36,757 nt of DNA, from the NCBI GenBank assembly GCA_039029515.1, contig JBCCFX010000006.1:1-36757 (forward strand). The letters run 5' to 3'. How positions within the stretch are numbered: the first letter of the stretch is position 1; each line of letters opens with the position of its first letter. This DNA is from JBCCFX01 sp039029515. Its GTDB lineage: Bacteria; Planctomycetota; Phycisphaerae; Phycisphaerales; SM1A02. Position numbers and translations under genes: made by a program. The notes under the pieces were generated by a model. It made no database searches and was not told the DNA's origin. It worked only from the letters and a program-made list of their open reading frames with translations. Shown here piece after piece: positions 1 through 8,120 of this stretch.

Positions 1-1026
1 CGGATAGACGTTGAAAAAGCCCAGCGCCGGAAATGCTGTGCCGGCGAACAGCGCGAGCAGGACGAACGGTGCGCGCCACCCACGCTTGGTGGCGACAATG
101 CTGGTGATCGCAACACTGAGGACGGTGAGCATGGCCAATCCGCTGACCAGGTTGATGCCCTGGATTGTCCATCGATGATAGAAGAACGCCAGTTCGTATG
201 GGACAGCAATCTTGCCGGCATAAAACAGCAAGCTCCGGCTCGCGATAGCACATCGCTCCAGGAACGATTGATCGAAATCAACCCCAGATGCGCCGACGTG
301 GTCGCGCTCCAGCCAGACCGTGATCAGCGCCAGCGGAATGCCAATCAGGAAGAATGGCATGATGCGCATGATCCGCGCTGTGTTGAGCGGGCGACGTTGC
401 CAGAACATGATCAACAGCAGTGCGGCAGGCAAGGAACATGTAATCGTCTTGCTGAGTAGCGCGGCGACATACGCGACAAACGCAAGGCCATACCAGCCGC
501 CCGCGGACCGTCGTGGTTCAGACGTGAGATTCTCTTCGAATCGCAGGTACGACAACATGCCGAGGAGATAGAACATGCCGGACAGCACGTTCTTGCGTTC
601 GGTGATCCATGCCACAGATTCGACGTGAATGGGATGAACGGCAAACAAGGCGGCGACGACAAATGCGCCGGGTATGCGCAGTCGAATCAGGATCAACCAG
701 AGCAGAATGGCGTTGATGCCATGAAGTACCACGTTGACGATGTGATAGCCGAGCGGATCGAGTCCCCACAATTGGAATTCGACCCAGAACGACGAGAAGA
801 CGAGCGGATAGAACTGCGGCGTTTCTCGGGGAATCCAGAACCGGAACACGCCGTCAGGGGATTGCACGTTGGCGTTCTTGGTGACGTATGAATCATCGTC
901 CCAGATGAAGCCGGCGCGCGTGACGGGCGCGTACGCAATGCACAACAGGACCACGATCGCCGCGCATCCGAGGCCGAACGCACGCCACGGCAGTGCGTGT
1001 TCAGGATGACGTGGTAGCGCTTCCAT
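1..1026 (-). CDS. TMTC-like polytopic membrane protein (GT-C / O-mannosyltransferase-like), partial
   Basis: The frame is open from an ATG at 1026 to the left edge, so the C-terminus is missing (342 codons seen). The N-terminus has a cytoplasmic stub, then a hydrophobic segment, then an acidic loop motif GFIWDDDSYV, as in GT-C glycosyltransferases of the PMT/TMTC type. The motif HPIHVESVAWITERKN followed by a hydrophobic helix, and later SKTITCSLPAALLL, are the hallmarks of bacterial TMTC-like proteins. These usually continue into C-terminal TPR repeats, which would lie outside this window. Several further transmembrane helices are visible. The likely role is glycosyl transfer from a lipid-linked donor on the outer face of the cytoplasmic membrane, but the substrate is unknown. 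Its start overlaps the end of the E3 gene by 26 bp in another frame, so it may be the last gene of the dehydrogenase operon, though no functional link is evident. Confidence 0.8.
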   Translation of the reverse strand, partial: MEALPRHPEHALPWRAFGLGCAAIVVLLCIAYAPVTRAGFIWDDDSYVTKNANVQSPDGVFRFWIPRETPQFYPLVFSSFWVEFQLWGLDPLGYHIVNVVLHGINAILLWLILIRLRIPGAFVVAALFAVHPIHVESVAWITERKNVLSGMFYLLGMLSYLRFEENLTSEPRRSAGGWYGLAFVAYVAALLSKTITCSLPAALLLIMFWQRRPLNTARIMRIMPFFLIGIPLALITVWLERDHVGASGVDFDQSFLERCAIASRSLLFYAGKIAVPYELAFFYHRWTIQGINLVSGLAMLTVLSVAITSIVATKRGWRAPFVLLALFAGTAFPALGFFNVYP

Positions 1027-2437
1027 GGGGAGCCGATTCCGCGGCCGCAGCGCGCGATTCTTCGTCTGTCAGAATGCGTGTTGCCGCATCAGACAGGAGT
1101 TCAACCGTCGTCGGATGCGGGTGAATCGTCTGGGCGAGATCCGTCAGCATCGTGCCCATTTCAATTGCAAGCGATGCTTCGGCGATCATCTCGCAGGCGT
1201 TCGCGCCGGCAATACCGACCCCGAGCACGAGTTCGGAATCAGCATCGACAATGATCTTGGTGACACCATCGGCTTCGCCCATGCCGACCGCTCGGCCTGA
1301 TGCACCCCACGGAATCTTCTGGACGCGCACCGGTTGTCCAAGCGTGCGCGCATCATCTTCCGTCAATCCACACCACGCAATGTTCGGCATGGTGAAGATC
1401 GCATGCGGGCAAGCTCGAGCGTCGAACATGCTGACCATGCCGGCCACGACTTCGGCGGCGACACGACCCTGACGCAATGCACGATCCGCGAGCATTGGTG
1501 CGCCGGTGACATCACCGACCGCGAACATCCTCGCATTCGATGTCTGCATCATGTCATCGACGATGATCGCGCCGGTTTCATCACGATCCACTGGCGCGTT
1601 GAGGTCGGATGTATTCGGCACAAAGCCTGTGGCAAGAATGATGCCGTCAACTTCAATCGTCGAGTCGTCTGACAGTGAGCACGTCAGGCCGGCATCGGTG
1701 TGTTGAACAGCAGACACATCCGTGGCTGTCTTGAACGAGGCGAGCGACTTCTTCCATCGTCGTTCGAACGGTCGGACAAGGTCGGCATCGCATTCCGGCA
1801 GCCAACGCGGGTTCGGCGTGATGAGGTGGACCTCTGAGCCAAGGCTGCGCGCGATCGTCGCACATTCGAGCGCGCAGTAGATCCCTCCGATGATAAGCAC
1901 ACGCTTTGGCATGGTCTCGGTGCGCATGCACTCTGTAATCCAACGCACAGTCGTGCCATTGTGTTCGGCGACCGGATGCGGTTCCGGACGTCCGCCGGTG
2001 GCGATGATCGCACGTCGAAACTTGACGCGTCGAACCGAACCACCTTGAAGAGACAAATGGCGATTGTCTTCAAACGCTGCCCGACCGGCGATCACGTCGA
2101 TGGAACGACGCGCGCACTCGCCATCCAGCCCCTTCGCGAGCCGTTGAACTGCGGTGTCGACCCATCCATCAACCGTCGGCCGGTCAATCGTGGGGTCGCC
2201 ATACGTCACGCCCATCGGTGCAGCGCGCTTCGCGCGATCAATCGTGTCTGCGAGATTGAGCAGTGTTTTGGACGGTACACAACCGGCGTGAAGACAGACG
2301 CCGCCGAGCTGGCTGCGTTCATCAATGATCGTAGTGGACACACCAAGTTCGGCCGCGCGAAACGCAGCGGCATAACCGCCGGGACCGCCGCCGATCACCA
2401 CGAGATCACATTCCTGAGCAAACTCACCTACAACCAT
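1001..2437 (-). CDS. lpdA: dihydrolipoyl dehydrogenase (E3 component)
   Basis: This 478-residue flavoprotein reoxidises the dihydrolipoyl arm of the E2 encoded just upstream, passing electrons through FAD and a redox disulfide to NAD+. Visible are the FAD-binding motif VVIGGGPGGY (residues 13-22), the redox-active pair C48 and C53 in GGVCLHAGCVPSK, the second FAD motif ending in FAVGDVTGAP, and the catalytic histidine region HPHPTTVE near the C-terminus. The second Rossmann motif, which binds NAD+, reads GGIYCALE (residues 184-191) instead of the usual GGGxxGxE, so two of the motif glycines are replaced. The gene is the fourth of the E1alpha-E1beta-E2-E3 operon, 12 bp after E2. Length and order fit the family. 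A mercuric or glutathione reductase is less likely given the operon context. Confidence 0.93.
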   Translation of the reverse strand: MVVGEFAQECDLVVIGGGPGGYAAAFRAAELGVSTTIIDERSQLGGVCLHAGCVPSKTLLNLADTIDRAKRAAPMGVTYGDPTIDRPTVDGWVDTAVQRLAKGLDGECARRSIDVIAGRAAFEDNRHLSLQGGSVRRVKFRRAIIATGGRPEPHPVAEHNGTTVRWITECMRTETMPKRVLIIGGIYCALECATIARSLGSEVHLITPNPRWLPECDADLVRPFERRWKKSLASFKTATDVSAVQHTDAGLTCSLSDDSTIEVDGIILATGFVPNTSDLNAPVDRDETGAIIVDDMMQTSNARMFAVGDVTGAPMLADRALRQGRVAAEVVAGMVSMFDARACPHAIFTMPNIAWCGLTEDDARTLGQPVRVQKIPWGASGRAVGMGEADGVTKIIVDADSELVLGVGIAGANACEMIAEASLAIEMGTMLTDLAQTIHPHPTTVELLSDAATRILTDEESRAAAAESAPHGSATTSS

Positions 2438-2449
2438 GCGGACGCGTTC

Positions 2450-3751
2450 TCACGATTCGAGGAGCAGGCGAGCCGGGTGTTCCAGGTCGCCAATGACATG
2501 ACGCATGAATGCAATCTCAACCGCGCCATCAATCAGGCGATGATCCATCGAATGACTGAACGGCATGATGAAGCGAGGGACGATCTCGCCGTCGACAACC
2601 CACGGTTGCCAGCGCGATTTGCCGACCGCAAGCACCGCAAGCTGGCCCGGCGTGATGATGGGTGTCGAGTATCGACTTCCACCCATCGCGCCGGCATTGG
2701 AGATCGTGTACGTGCCCCCTCGGGTTTCGTTGATGTCGAACTGTCCGGTTCGCGAACGCTGCGTGATGTCGTTCGTCGCATGCGCGAGTTGAACGATGCT
2801 CAGTCGATCCGCGTGACGAATGACAGGCGCGACCAGGCCACGCGGAGTCTGTACACCGATCGCAATGTTGTAGTACTTGCGGTAGACCACGGTTTCGCCG
2901 GTCTCGTCGAGCGATGCGTTGAAAATCGGGTATCGCTGCAACGCACGAACGACCGCGCGGATCACGAACGGTAGCGTGGAGATTTTCCGTTGCGGATGAT
3001 CGTCAGTCGGATATCCCTTGCGCAGAGCCTCCAACTGCGTGATATCTGCATCTTCGCAATCGGTGACATGCGGAATCGTAGTGATCGACTCTGTCATCAC
3101 ACGGGCGATCGTTCGACGCGCCTGTGACAATGGCTGTCGAATGACGGGGCCGTATTGGTCCGATGAACGCTCGCCGTCCGGTTCTTCGTAGGGCGTGATG
3201 AGCGCGGGCGGCGCCGAAGGTGCGGCAGGAATCGCTGGCGCTGCGACCATCGCTGGCGCGTGTCCTGCCGATCCGCTCGCGGCGGCTTCCACGTCTGCGC
3301 GGGTGATCCGTCCACCCGGGCCAGAGCCATTGATTGACTCGAGATCCAGTCCGTGTTGTCGCGCCATCTTTCGTACGTACGGCGATGCCGGCTTGCGCCG
3401 TCCCGCGGGCGCAGCTGTTGTCGTTGTACCGTTGCCGCGTGATGACGAAGATGCCTTCCGCGTACGCGCTGCGGTCGAGGCTGAGGTTGCGGATTTCTTC
3501 GCCTTCGGTGCACCGGCGACATCAAACGCGAGCATGACATCGCCGACGTTGACGACCTGCTTCTCCTCGACAAGGACCGCGCTTACCGTGCCGGTGTACG
3601 GCGATGGAATTTCGACGGCGGCTTTGTCGGTCTCCACTTCCATCAACGGTTGATCTTCAACGACAGCGTCGCCCGGTTTCACCATCAGGCGCATGACCTG
3701 GCCTTCAGTGACGCCTTCGCCGAGATCCGGGAGTTTGAATTCAGCCGCCAT
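2450..3751 (-). CDS. pdhC: dihydrolipoamide acyltransferase (E2 of 2-oxoacid dehydrogenase complex)
   Basis: This 433-residue core enzyme transfers the acyl group from lipoyl to CoA. One N-terminal lipoyl domain is seen (residues 1-80) with the lipoylated lysine K43 in the ETDKAAVE turn. An Ala/Ser/Thr-rich linker follows, then a peripheral subunit-binding domain (about 121-157, with SPYVRKMA and GPGGRITRADV). A second Ala/Pro linker leads to the catalytic domain, whose active site DHRLIDG holds H404 and D408. The architecture is that of pyruvate or branched-chain complexes with a single lipoyl domain; the lack of the succinyltransferase context argues against OGDH. It lies 29 bp downstream of E1beta and 12 bp before E3. 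The symbol assumes a pyruvate complex; a branched-chain complex (bkdB) is an open alternative. Confidence 0.9.
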   Translation of the reverse strand: MAAEFKLPDLGEGVTEGQVMRLMVKPGDAVVEDQPLMEVETDKAAVEIPSPYTGTVSAVLVEEKQVVNVGDVMLAFDVAGAPKAKKSATSASTAARTRKASSSSRGNGTTTTAAPAGRRKPASPYVRKMARQHGLDLESINGSGPGGRITRADVEAAASGSAGHAPAMVAAPAIPAAPSAPPALITPYEEPDGERSSDQYGPVIRQPLSQARRTIARVMTESITTIPHVTDCEDADITQLEALRKGYPTDDHPQRKISTLPFVIRAVVRALQRYPIFNASLDETGETVVYRKYYNIAIGVQTPRGLVAPVIRHADRLSIVQLAHATNDITQRSRTGQFDINETRGGTYTISNAGAMGGSRYSTPIITPGQLAVLAVGKSRWQPWVVDGEIVPRFIMPFSHSMDHRLIDGAVEIAFMRHVIGDLEHPARLLLES

Positions 3752-3780
3752 GATCGTCTCTCGCTGCGTCGAAATCGCGT

Positions 3781-4764
3781 TTAGTCAAACGCCATCGTGG
3801 CGTTGACGGCTTCAATGATGGAATCGCCGTCCGGGAGGTAATGCTGTTCGACCTGAAAGTAGGGGAAGTGGACGTCGAAGCCGGTCACGCGTCGAATCGG
3901 TGCAATCAGGTGCTCGAATGCGTGCTCGTTCAGGCGTGCGATGATCTCGGCCGCGATGCCGCACGTCTTCGGGCCTTCGTGCACGATGACGCATCGACCT
4001 GTTTTGCGGACGGATTCAACGAGCGATTCCGTATCCATCGGTGCGATGGACAACAGGTCGATCACTTCGGGATTCACGTCGTGCATGTCAACGAGATCAT
4101 CGACCGCTTCGAGCAGTGGTCGCATCATCGCGCCGTAGGCAATCATCGTGATGTCATCGCCCGGTCGAACGACCTGCGCCTTGCCGATCTCCATGCGTTC
4201 TGATTCATCAGGAACATCTTCACGGAACGCGCGGTACACGGACTTTGGCTCGTAGAAGATGACCGGATCAGGATCGTCAATGGCGGCCTGTAACAACGCT
4301 CGGGCATTGCGCGGGCCTGACGGAATGACGACCTTCAATCCCGGTGTGTGCGCCCAATACGCTTCGCGCGATTCGCTGTGATGTTCGACCGCGCGAATAC
4401 CACCGCCATACGGCGTCCGAATGACCATCGACACCGGATACTTGTTTCGCGAACGATTGCGCAATCGGGCGACGTTCTGCTCGATCTGGTCGAATGCCTG
4501 CATCGCGAAGCCGGAGAATTGAATCTCCGCGACCGGGCGAACGCCGTACACGCTCATGCCGACCGCGGTGCCGATGATGCCGCACTCGGCGAGCGGCGTA
4601 TCGAACACGCGGCGCTCACCGTACTTGTCGAGCAGTCCCTTGGTCACACGGAACACGCCGCCATTGATGGCAACATCCTGTCCCATGACACAGACGCGAT
4701 CATCAGCATCCATGCTCTGATAAAGCGCAAGGTTCAGGGCTTCGACCATCGTCAACTGCGGCAT
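3781..4764 (-). CDS. pdhB: 2-oxoacid dehydrogenase E1 component, beta subunit
   Basis: This 327-residue subunit forms the alpha2beta2 thiamine-diphosphate enzyme that decarboxylates the 2-oxoacid and reductively acylates lipoyl-E2. Characteristic motifs are ETPLAE-like DTPLAECGIIG, AEIQFSGF, RTPYGGGIRAVEHHSES, HTPGLKVVIPS and DPVIFYEPKSVYR, and the C-terminal transketolase domain ends in the usual region. Length matches the family (about 325). A good ribosome binding site, GAGGAA, lies 7 nt before the ATG, and the gene begins 12 bp after the E1alpha stop. The sequence resembles the Gram-positive and mitochondrial type E1beta shared by pyruvate and branched-chain complexes, so substrate cannot be settled from sequence alone. 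Confidence 0.92.
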   Translation of the reverse strand: MPQLTMVEALNLALYQSMDADDRVCVMGQDVAINGGVFRVTKGLLDKYGERRVFDTPLAECGIIGTAVGMSVYGVRPVAEIQFSGFAMQAFDQIEQNVARLRNRSRNKYPVSMVIRTPYGGGIRAVEHHSESREAYWAHTPGLKVVIPSGPRNARALLQAAIDDPDPVIFYEPKSVYRAFREDVPDESERMEIGKAQVVRPGDDITMIAYGAMMRPLLEAVDDLVDMHDVNPEVIDLLSIAPMDTESLVESVRKTGRCVIVHEGPKTCGIAAEIIARLNEHAFEHLIAPIRRVTGFDVHFPYFQVEQHYLPDGDSIIEAVNATMAFD

Positions 4765-4776
4765 CGAATTCCTCGT

Positions 4777-5940
4777 CTACTGGTTCGGCTCGGACAAACC
4801 CTTGCGGGCGAGACGCTCGAAATACTCAGCCTGCTGCTCCCGCAGTTCAGGCGGCATCGATTCGAACATGTACGCAAAGATCTCGTGCGGATTCGCCGTC
4901 GATCGTTCGCGGAATGATTCACGACCGGCGAGCACTTCCTGTTCGCACTCGTCGCCGATACGTGTGATGTCGTCGTCAGTCAGCACGCCGCGCGACTTGA
5001 GATACAGTTCGAAGCGACGGATCGGATCTTTCTGTTCCCACGCGGTCTGTTCCGCATCATCGCGGTAGACTTTCGGATCATCTGCGGTCGTGTGTACGCT
5101 CATGCGATACGTCACCGCCTCGATGAACGTCGGGCCTTCGCCACGGCGAGCCTGCTCGCACGCAACGCTGCAGGCGGACACCATCGCCAGGATGTCGTTC
5201 CCGTCGACGCGCACGGACGGCACGCCGAAACCGGGACCGCGTCGAACAAGATGATCGACGCCAGACTGCTTTTCAATCGGCGTGGAGATCGCGTAGCCAT
5301 TGTTCTCACAGATGAACACGACGGGTGCCTTGTACACCGCGGCGAAGTTCAACGCTTCAGCGACAGCGCCTTCAGAGAGTGCGCCGTCACCAAAGTTCAC
5401 CATGACGACGTTCTTGTCCTGCTGATAATTCATGCCCATGGCGATACCGACCGCGACCGGCACGTGGCTGCCAATCACAATGGAGAACGGCATGTCGTTC
5501 ACGTCGGCGGGCGGTGCGAAGCCTTCGAAGTAGCCGTCCCAGAGCAGCATGAGCTGATCGATCGGCCAGCCGCGCCACATCTGGGCACCAAACGAGCGAT
5601 AGGACGGACTGAACCAATCCTTGCTCGTCAGCGGATAGACCTGACCGATCTGTGTCGCTTCCTGACCAAGTCCCGGGGCGAACGTGCCCATCTGGCCCTG
5701 ACGCTGCATGTTGAGCATGCGAACATCAAGTTTGCGCGTGAGCACCATGCCGCGGTACAGACGAAGAAGCTCATCGTCCGCGATATTCGGCTCCAGATCC
5801 GCATTGACCTGACCGTCTTCATTGAGGATGCGAAGGTCTTTCACGACGCCCAGATTGATCTCGCTCACCGACGCGCCCTGACGGCTGCCACCGGCATCCG
5901 ACGTGGCGTCGGGTGTCGAGTCGATCGTCTGGCTCGGCAT
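4777..5940 (-). CDS. pdhA: 2-oxoacid dehydrogenase E1 component, alpha subunit
   Basis: This 387-residue subunit binds thiamine diphosphate through GDGALSEG (184-191) and the downstream CENNGYAIST segment (211-220), the standard TPP/Mg motif. The front half (QRQGQMGTFAPGLGQEA, then SPSYRSFGAQMWRG) resembles pyruvate dehydrogenase E1alpha of Bacillus type. The back half (RGPGFGVPSVRVDGND, then EAVTYRMSVHTTADDP, and a C-terminal SMPPELREQQ) is also close to branched-chain E1alpha. I therefore give the pyruvate symbol with reservation; branched-chain 2-oxoacids would fit the HMG-CoA lyase gene elsewhere in the window. The protein has about 50 extra N-terminal residues of low complexity. It is the first gene of its operon, with a strong ribosome binding site GGGAGGA 7 nt before the ATG, 133 bp after paaD. 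Confidence 0.9.
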   Translation of the reverse strand: MPSQTIDSTPDATSDAGGSRQGASVSEINLGVVKDLRILNEDGQVNADLEPNIADDELLRLYRGMVLTRKLDVRMLNMQRQGQMGTFAPGLGQEATQIGQVYPLTSKDWFSPSYRSFGAQMWRGWPIDQLMLLWDGYFEGFAPPADVNDMPFSIVIGSHVPVAVGIAMGMNYQQDKNVVMVNFGDGALSEGAVAEALNFAAVYKAPVVFICENNGYAISTPIEKQSGVDHLVRRGPGFGVPSVRVDGNDILAMVSACSVACEQARRGEGPTFIEAVTYRMSVHTTADDPKVYRDDAEQTAWEQKDPIRRFELYLKSRGVLTDDDITRIGDECEQEVLAGRESFRERSTANPHEIFAYMFESMPPELREQQAEYFERLARKGLSEPNQ

Positions 5941-5947
5941 GCGCGAA

Positions 5948-5954
5948 TCCTCCC
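5948..5954 (-). promoter_or_regulatory. strong ribosome binding site of E1alpha
   Basis: GGGAGGA on the minus strand, 7 nt before the ATG at 5940. It fixes the start of the E1alpha gene and is one of the best matches to the anti-Shine-Dalgarno sequence in the window, whereas many other genes here have none. Confidence 0.75.
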
Positions 5955-5993
5955 TGAAGAATGGGTCGTGACCGGGCGATCCGGCTCAGCGAC

Positions 5994-6022
5994 GACCCTC
6001 CATCCTACGGTCCGTGAGGGTC
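5994..6022 (-). promoter_or_regulatory. candidate promoter with operator-like palindrome upstream of E1alpha
   Basis: GACCCTC (5994-6000) and GAGGGTC (6016-6022) form a perfect 7-bp inverted repeat with a 15-nt spacer. On the minus strand the spacer holds TAGGAT (6007 to 6002), a reasonable -10 box, which would place the transcription start about 55 nt before the E1alpha ATG. No convincing -35 is seen. A regulator bound to the palindrome would cover the -10 box. Alternatively the repeat is a hairpin that ends paaD transcription, but no T-tract follows it. Confidence 0.4.
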
Positions 6023-6073
6023 CGCCGCCAGCGATCTCGCACGGTGTGCGTGTATGGTGAATCACGTGCCGAA

Positions 6074-6592
6074 TCAGACCCGTTTGAGGTGCTCAAACGA
6101 GTTCCGGCATGCCCGGCAGTAGTAGATCATCCGGCATCGCGTCGGTCCGAACGGGCTGTCCAGCTCCGTTGACGATGATCCGCAGAATGGACATGGAATC
6201 GCCGATGTCCGAATCGTGACCGTCGGTGCCGCGACTCCGCCAGCAAGCCCAAGGCGATCGCCGCGATCCGGCACGGTCACCCCATGTTCCGCGAGCGATG
6301 CCCGGCCGGCATCGGTGATGCGATCGACGTTCCACGCGGGTTCGTAGACAAACTCAACGTTGACGTCTTCAACACCATCGAGCGAACTGATACCGGTGCG
6401 AATGAGGTCGCGAATCATGTCCAGTGCCGGGCAGCCGACAAACGTTGGCAGGATGACGACATCAACGCGTTGACCGTCGCCTCCATCGTGCACCTGCACA
6501 TCTTCTACCAGACCCAGATCCACGATGCTGATCGGCATCTCCGGGTCATCGATCGATTGCAGGACCGACTGGATTTCGTCGTGCGTGGTCAT
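6074..6592 (-). CDS. paaD: phenylacetyl-CoA epoxidase assembly protein PaaD
   Basis: This is a 172-residue PaaD-type protein. The N-terminal two thirds are a MIP18/DUF59 domain (starting MTTHDEIQSVLQSIDDPEMP, with DLGLVEDVQV and the conserved FVGCPALDMI). The C-terminus carries a metal-binding cysteine set, C134 and C137 in CPFC, then C153, C159 and C162 in YYCRACRNSFEHLK, as in known PaaD. PaaD is needed for maturation of the PaaABC(E) oxygenase, probably in Fe-S or diiron loading. The frame is open upstream to 6826 but that part lies inside paaC and looks like shadow; the ATG at 6592 matches the family start. It begins 34 bp after paaC and is the last paa gene of the operon. Confidence 0.92.
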   Translation of the reverse strand: MTTHDEIQSVLQSIDDPEMPISIVDLGLVEDVQVHDGGDGQRVDVVILPTFVGCPALDMIRDLIRTGISSLDGVEDVNVEFVYEPAWNVDRITDAGRASLAEHGVTVPDRGDRLGLAGGVAAPTVTIRTSAIPCPFCGSSSTELDSPFGPTRCRMIYYCRACRNSFEHLKRV

Positions 6593-6626
6593 TCTGCATT
6601 CTAGGCGCGCACCATCGTGGTGCGGT

Positions 6627-7436
6627 TCACCATGCGGCGTCTGGATCGCTTCGAAAGACCTCGCACATCTCGTCGAGCAACTCGGCGAGCACCGGCGTGT
6701 GCGTTCCTCGGCGACCACCGACGGTCGTCGTATCGAGGATTGGCAATTTGATCGACAGGTTTGATCGGCTGAGCACGCCCTGAATGGTCGTTGCCCACGT
6801 TTCAAACGTTCGGAAGTCATCGCCACCGATCAATCCCGCGGCGACCACGTCGTCCTGCCCGTCGACCGGCTCGAACAGCGCGACGGCGGGCGCAGCGAGT
6901 GCGTTCAGCGCCGACTGCATCCGCTCATGCGCTTCGGGCGTGCCCGGGCCAAGTCGTTCCACCCAGTCTGATGCGTGCCGCGTATGCACGTGCTGTTCCG
7001 CAAGCTGACGTCGCGACAGTGCGGCGAGGCCTTCATGCGACGATGTGGCGAATCGTTCGAGCATCAACACTTCGTAGTGGGCGCACAGAAACTGGCGAGA
7101 GAGCGCCGTCGCCCAGTCAAATTCATCGGGCAACACGGTGATGTCAGCGCAGTGATACGCTTGCGGCGAACGATTGAATGCGATCTGATCTGCGGTCGAA
7201 CCGGTGAGCGGCGCGACAAATTCGTACAGCGCCGCGGCGTGCGCGATTTCATCCTGTGCAAGCGAGGAGAACGCAATGTCCTCTTCGAGAATCGGTGCAA
7301 GTCCGGTCCAGTCTGAGTTCCGGTGACCGATCATCAGTTTGTCATCTGCGAGTGCCAACACGGTGCGTACAAACGCATCGCGCAGTTCGGGGGCGACATC
7401 ATCGGGGTGCGCTGTAGCGGAAATCGATGGACTCAT
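6627..7436 (-). CDS. paaC: 1,2-phenylacetyl-CoA epoxidase structural subunit PaaC
   Basis: A 269-residue ferritin-like protein. The segment ADDKLMIGHRNSDWTGLAPI is diagnostic of PaaC, followed by LEEDIAFSSLAQDEIAHA. PaaC is the second, non-catalytic ferritin-like subunit that pairs with PaaA to form the heart of the oxygenase attacking the ring of phenylacetyl-CoA. Its length matches the family (about 250). The ATG is 2 bp after the paaB stop, so the two genes are almost certainly translated from one message. The C-terminus has a short Asp/Ala tail. No unusual base use relative to neighbours was noticed. Confidence 0.93.
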   Translation of the reverse strand: MSPSISATAHPDDVAPELRDAFVRTVLALADDKLMIGHRNSDWTGLAPILEEDIAFSSLAQDEIAHAAALYEFVAPLTGSTADQIAFNRSPQAYHCADITVLPDEFDWATALSRQFLCAHYEVLMLERFATSSHEGLAALSRRQLAEQHVHTRHASDWVERLGPGTPEAHERMQSALNALAAPAVALFEPVDGQDDVVAAGLIGGDDFRTFETWATTIQGVLSRSNLSIKLPILDTTTVGGRRGTHTPVLAELLDEMCEVFRSDPDAAW

Positions 7437-7438
7437 GC

Positions 7439-8038
7439 TCAGAACGTCTCCTTCAGGTCGTCCTTCTCGTACTCCGTGATGTCACGGTCCGCGCGGATCG
7501 CATCCCATTTCTCACGCACGCTCTTGCTGTAACCGCGCGCCATGCGATAGAGCTGATCGGTGTAGCGCCAGATCATCTCGCCCGGCTCGGTTGCAATGAT
7601 GGCGTCCGCAGGGACGACCCAGATGCGATGCAACTGTTCAGCGCCGTCAATCTGCGACGTGGCGGCGTCAACCGCATCAGCACTGCACGTGGCTTCGACG
7701 GTCATCGATGACACCGGCTGATCGCCTGCCACCGCCTGCGTGAACACCTGCCATGCTCTCATCGTGCCAGCGTCGGACGAGGTCGGAAATTCATCGGAGT
7801 TGCCCGCGACGACGGTGCGCGGAATCGCCCAGATACTCGTGCACGGCTGATCCTGGCCGTAATGCTCTTTGGCAAGCACGATGGCCATTTCGTGATCCGT
7901 CGCGTCGAGATAGCCCGCGAGCCTATACGCGGCGCCGTCCTTCAACTGGGTGAAGATGACGTACGGATTACCGTCACCCAGCGGTTCGAACGGGATGTCG
8001 TCGGTGTAGTGCGGGAGGTTCTGGCGGGTTTTTGACAT
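7439..8038 (-). CDS. paaB: PaaB-like subunit of phenylacetyl-CoA epoxidase, internally duplicated
   Basis: PaaB is a small bridging subunit of the PaaABC oxygenase, about 95 residues in E. coli. This protein has 199 residues and contains two PaaB-like units: IFTQ (28-31) with SIWAIPRTVVA (68-78), and VFTQ (98-101) with RIWVVPADAII (138-148). Both pairs are offset by exactly 70 residues, which shows a tandem duplication within one chain. A charged helical tail (about 160-199) follows. The ATG at 8038 (MSKTRQNLP) fits the family start; the frame stays open up to 8137 but that part overlaps the end of the preceding small gene and has no family similarity or ribosome binding site. The gene lies 2 bp before paaC and downstream of the inserted four-helix-bundle cassette. 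Confidence 0.87.
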   Translation of the reverse strand: MSKTRQNLPHYTDDIPFEPLGDGNPYVIFTQLKDGAAYRLAGYLDATDHEMAIVLAKEHYGQDQPCTSIWAIPRTVVAGNSDEFPTSSDAGTMRAWQVFTQAVAGDQPVSSMTVEATCSADAVDAATSQIDGAEQLHRIWVVPADAIIATEPGEMIWRYTDQLYRMARGYSKSVREKWDAIRADRDITEYEKDDLKETF

Positions 8039-8056
8039 GGGGCGTTGACCGTTATT

Positions 8057-8072
8057 CGTCGTCCGTTTGTCG
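8057..8072. repeat. left arm of inverted repeat flanking four-helix-bundle gene
   Basis: CGTCGTCCGTTTGTCG on the plus strand. Its reverse complement recurs at 8569-8584 with one mismatch (15 of 16). It lies 18 bp upstream of the paaB ATG. Together the arms enclose the four-helix-bundle gene and nothing else. Confidence 0.65.
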
Positions 8073-8120
8073 AAACCGGAGAAGCTGGCAGGTTCACTCA
8101 GCATGCGAGCCATGTGTTGC

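Noticed and set aside
1961..2974. Plus-strand open frame (337 codons) opposite lpdA and E2
   Set aside because: Shadow of two well-identified genes; no recognisable domain and atypical composition.
5092..6060. Plus-strand open frame (322 codons) opposite E1alpha
   Set aside because: Shadow of E1alpha; His/Arg/Asp-rich with no domain.
6593..6826. N-terminal extension of PaaD by 78 residues
   Set aside because: The extension lies inside paaC in another frame and has Arg/Ser/Cys-rich shadow composition; the family start is at 6592.
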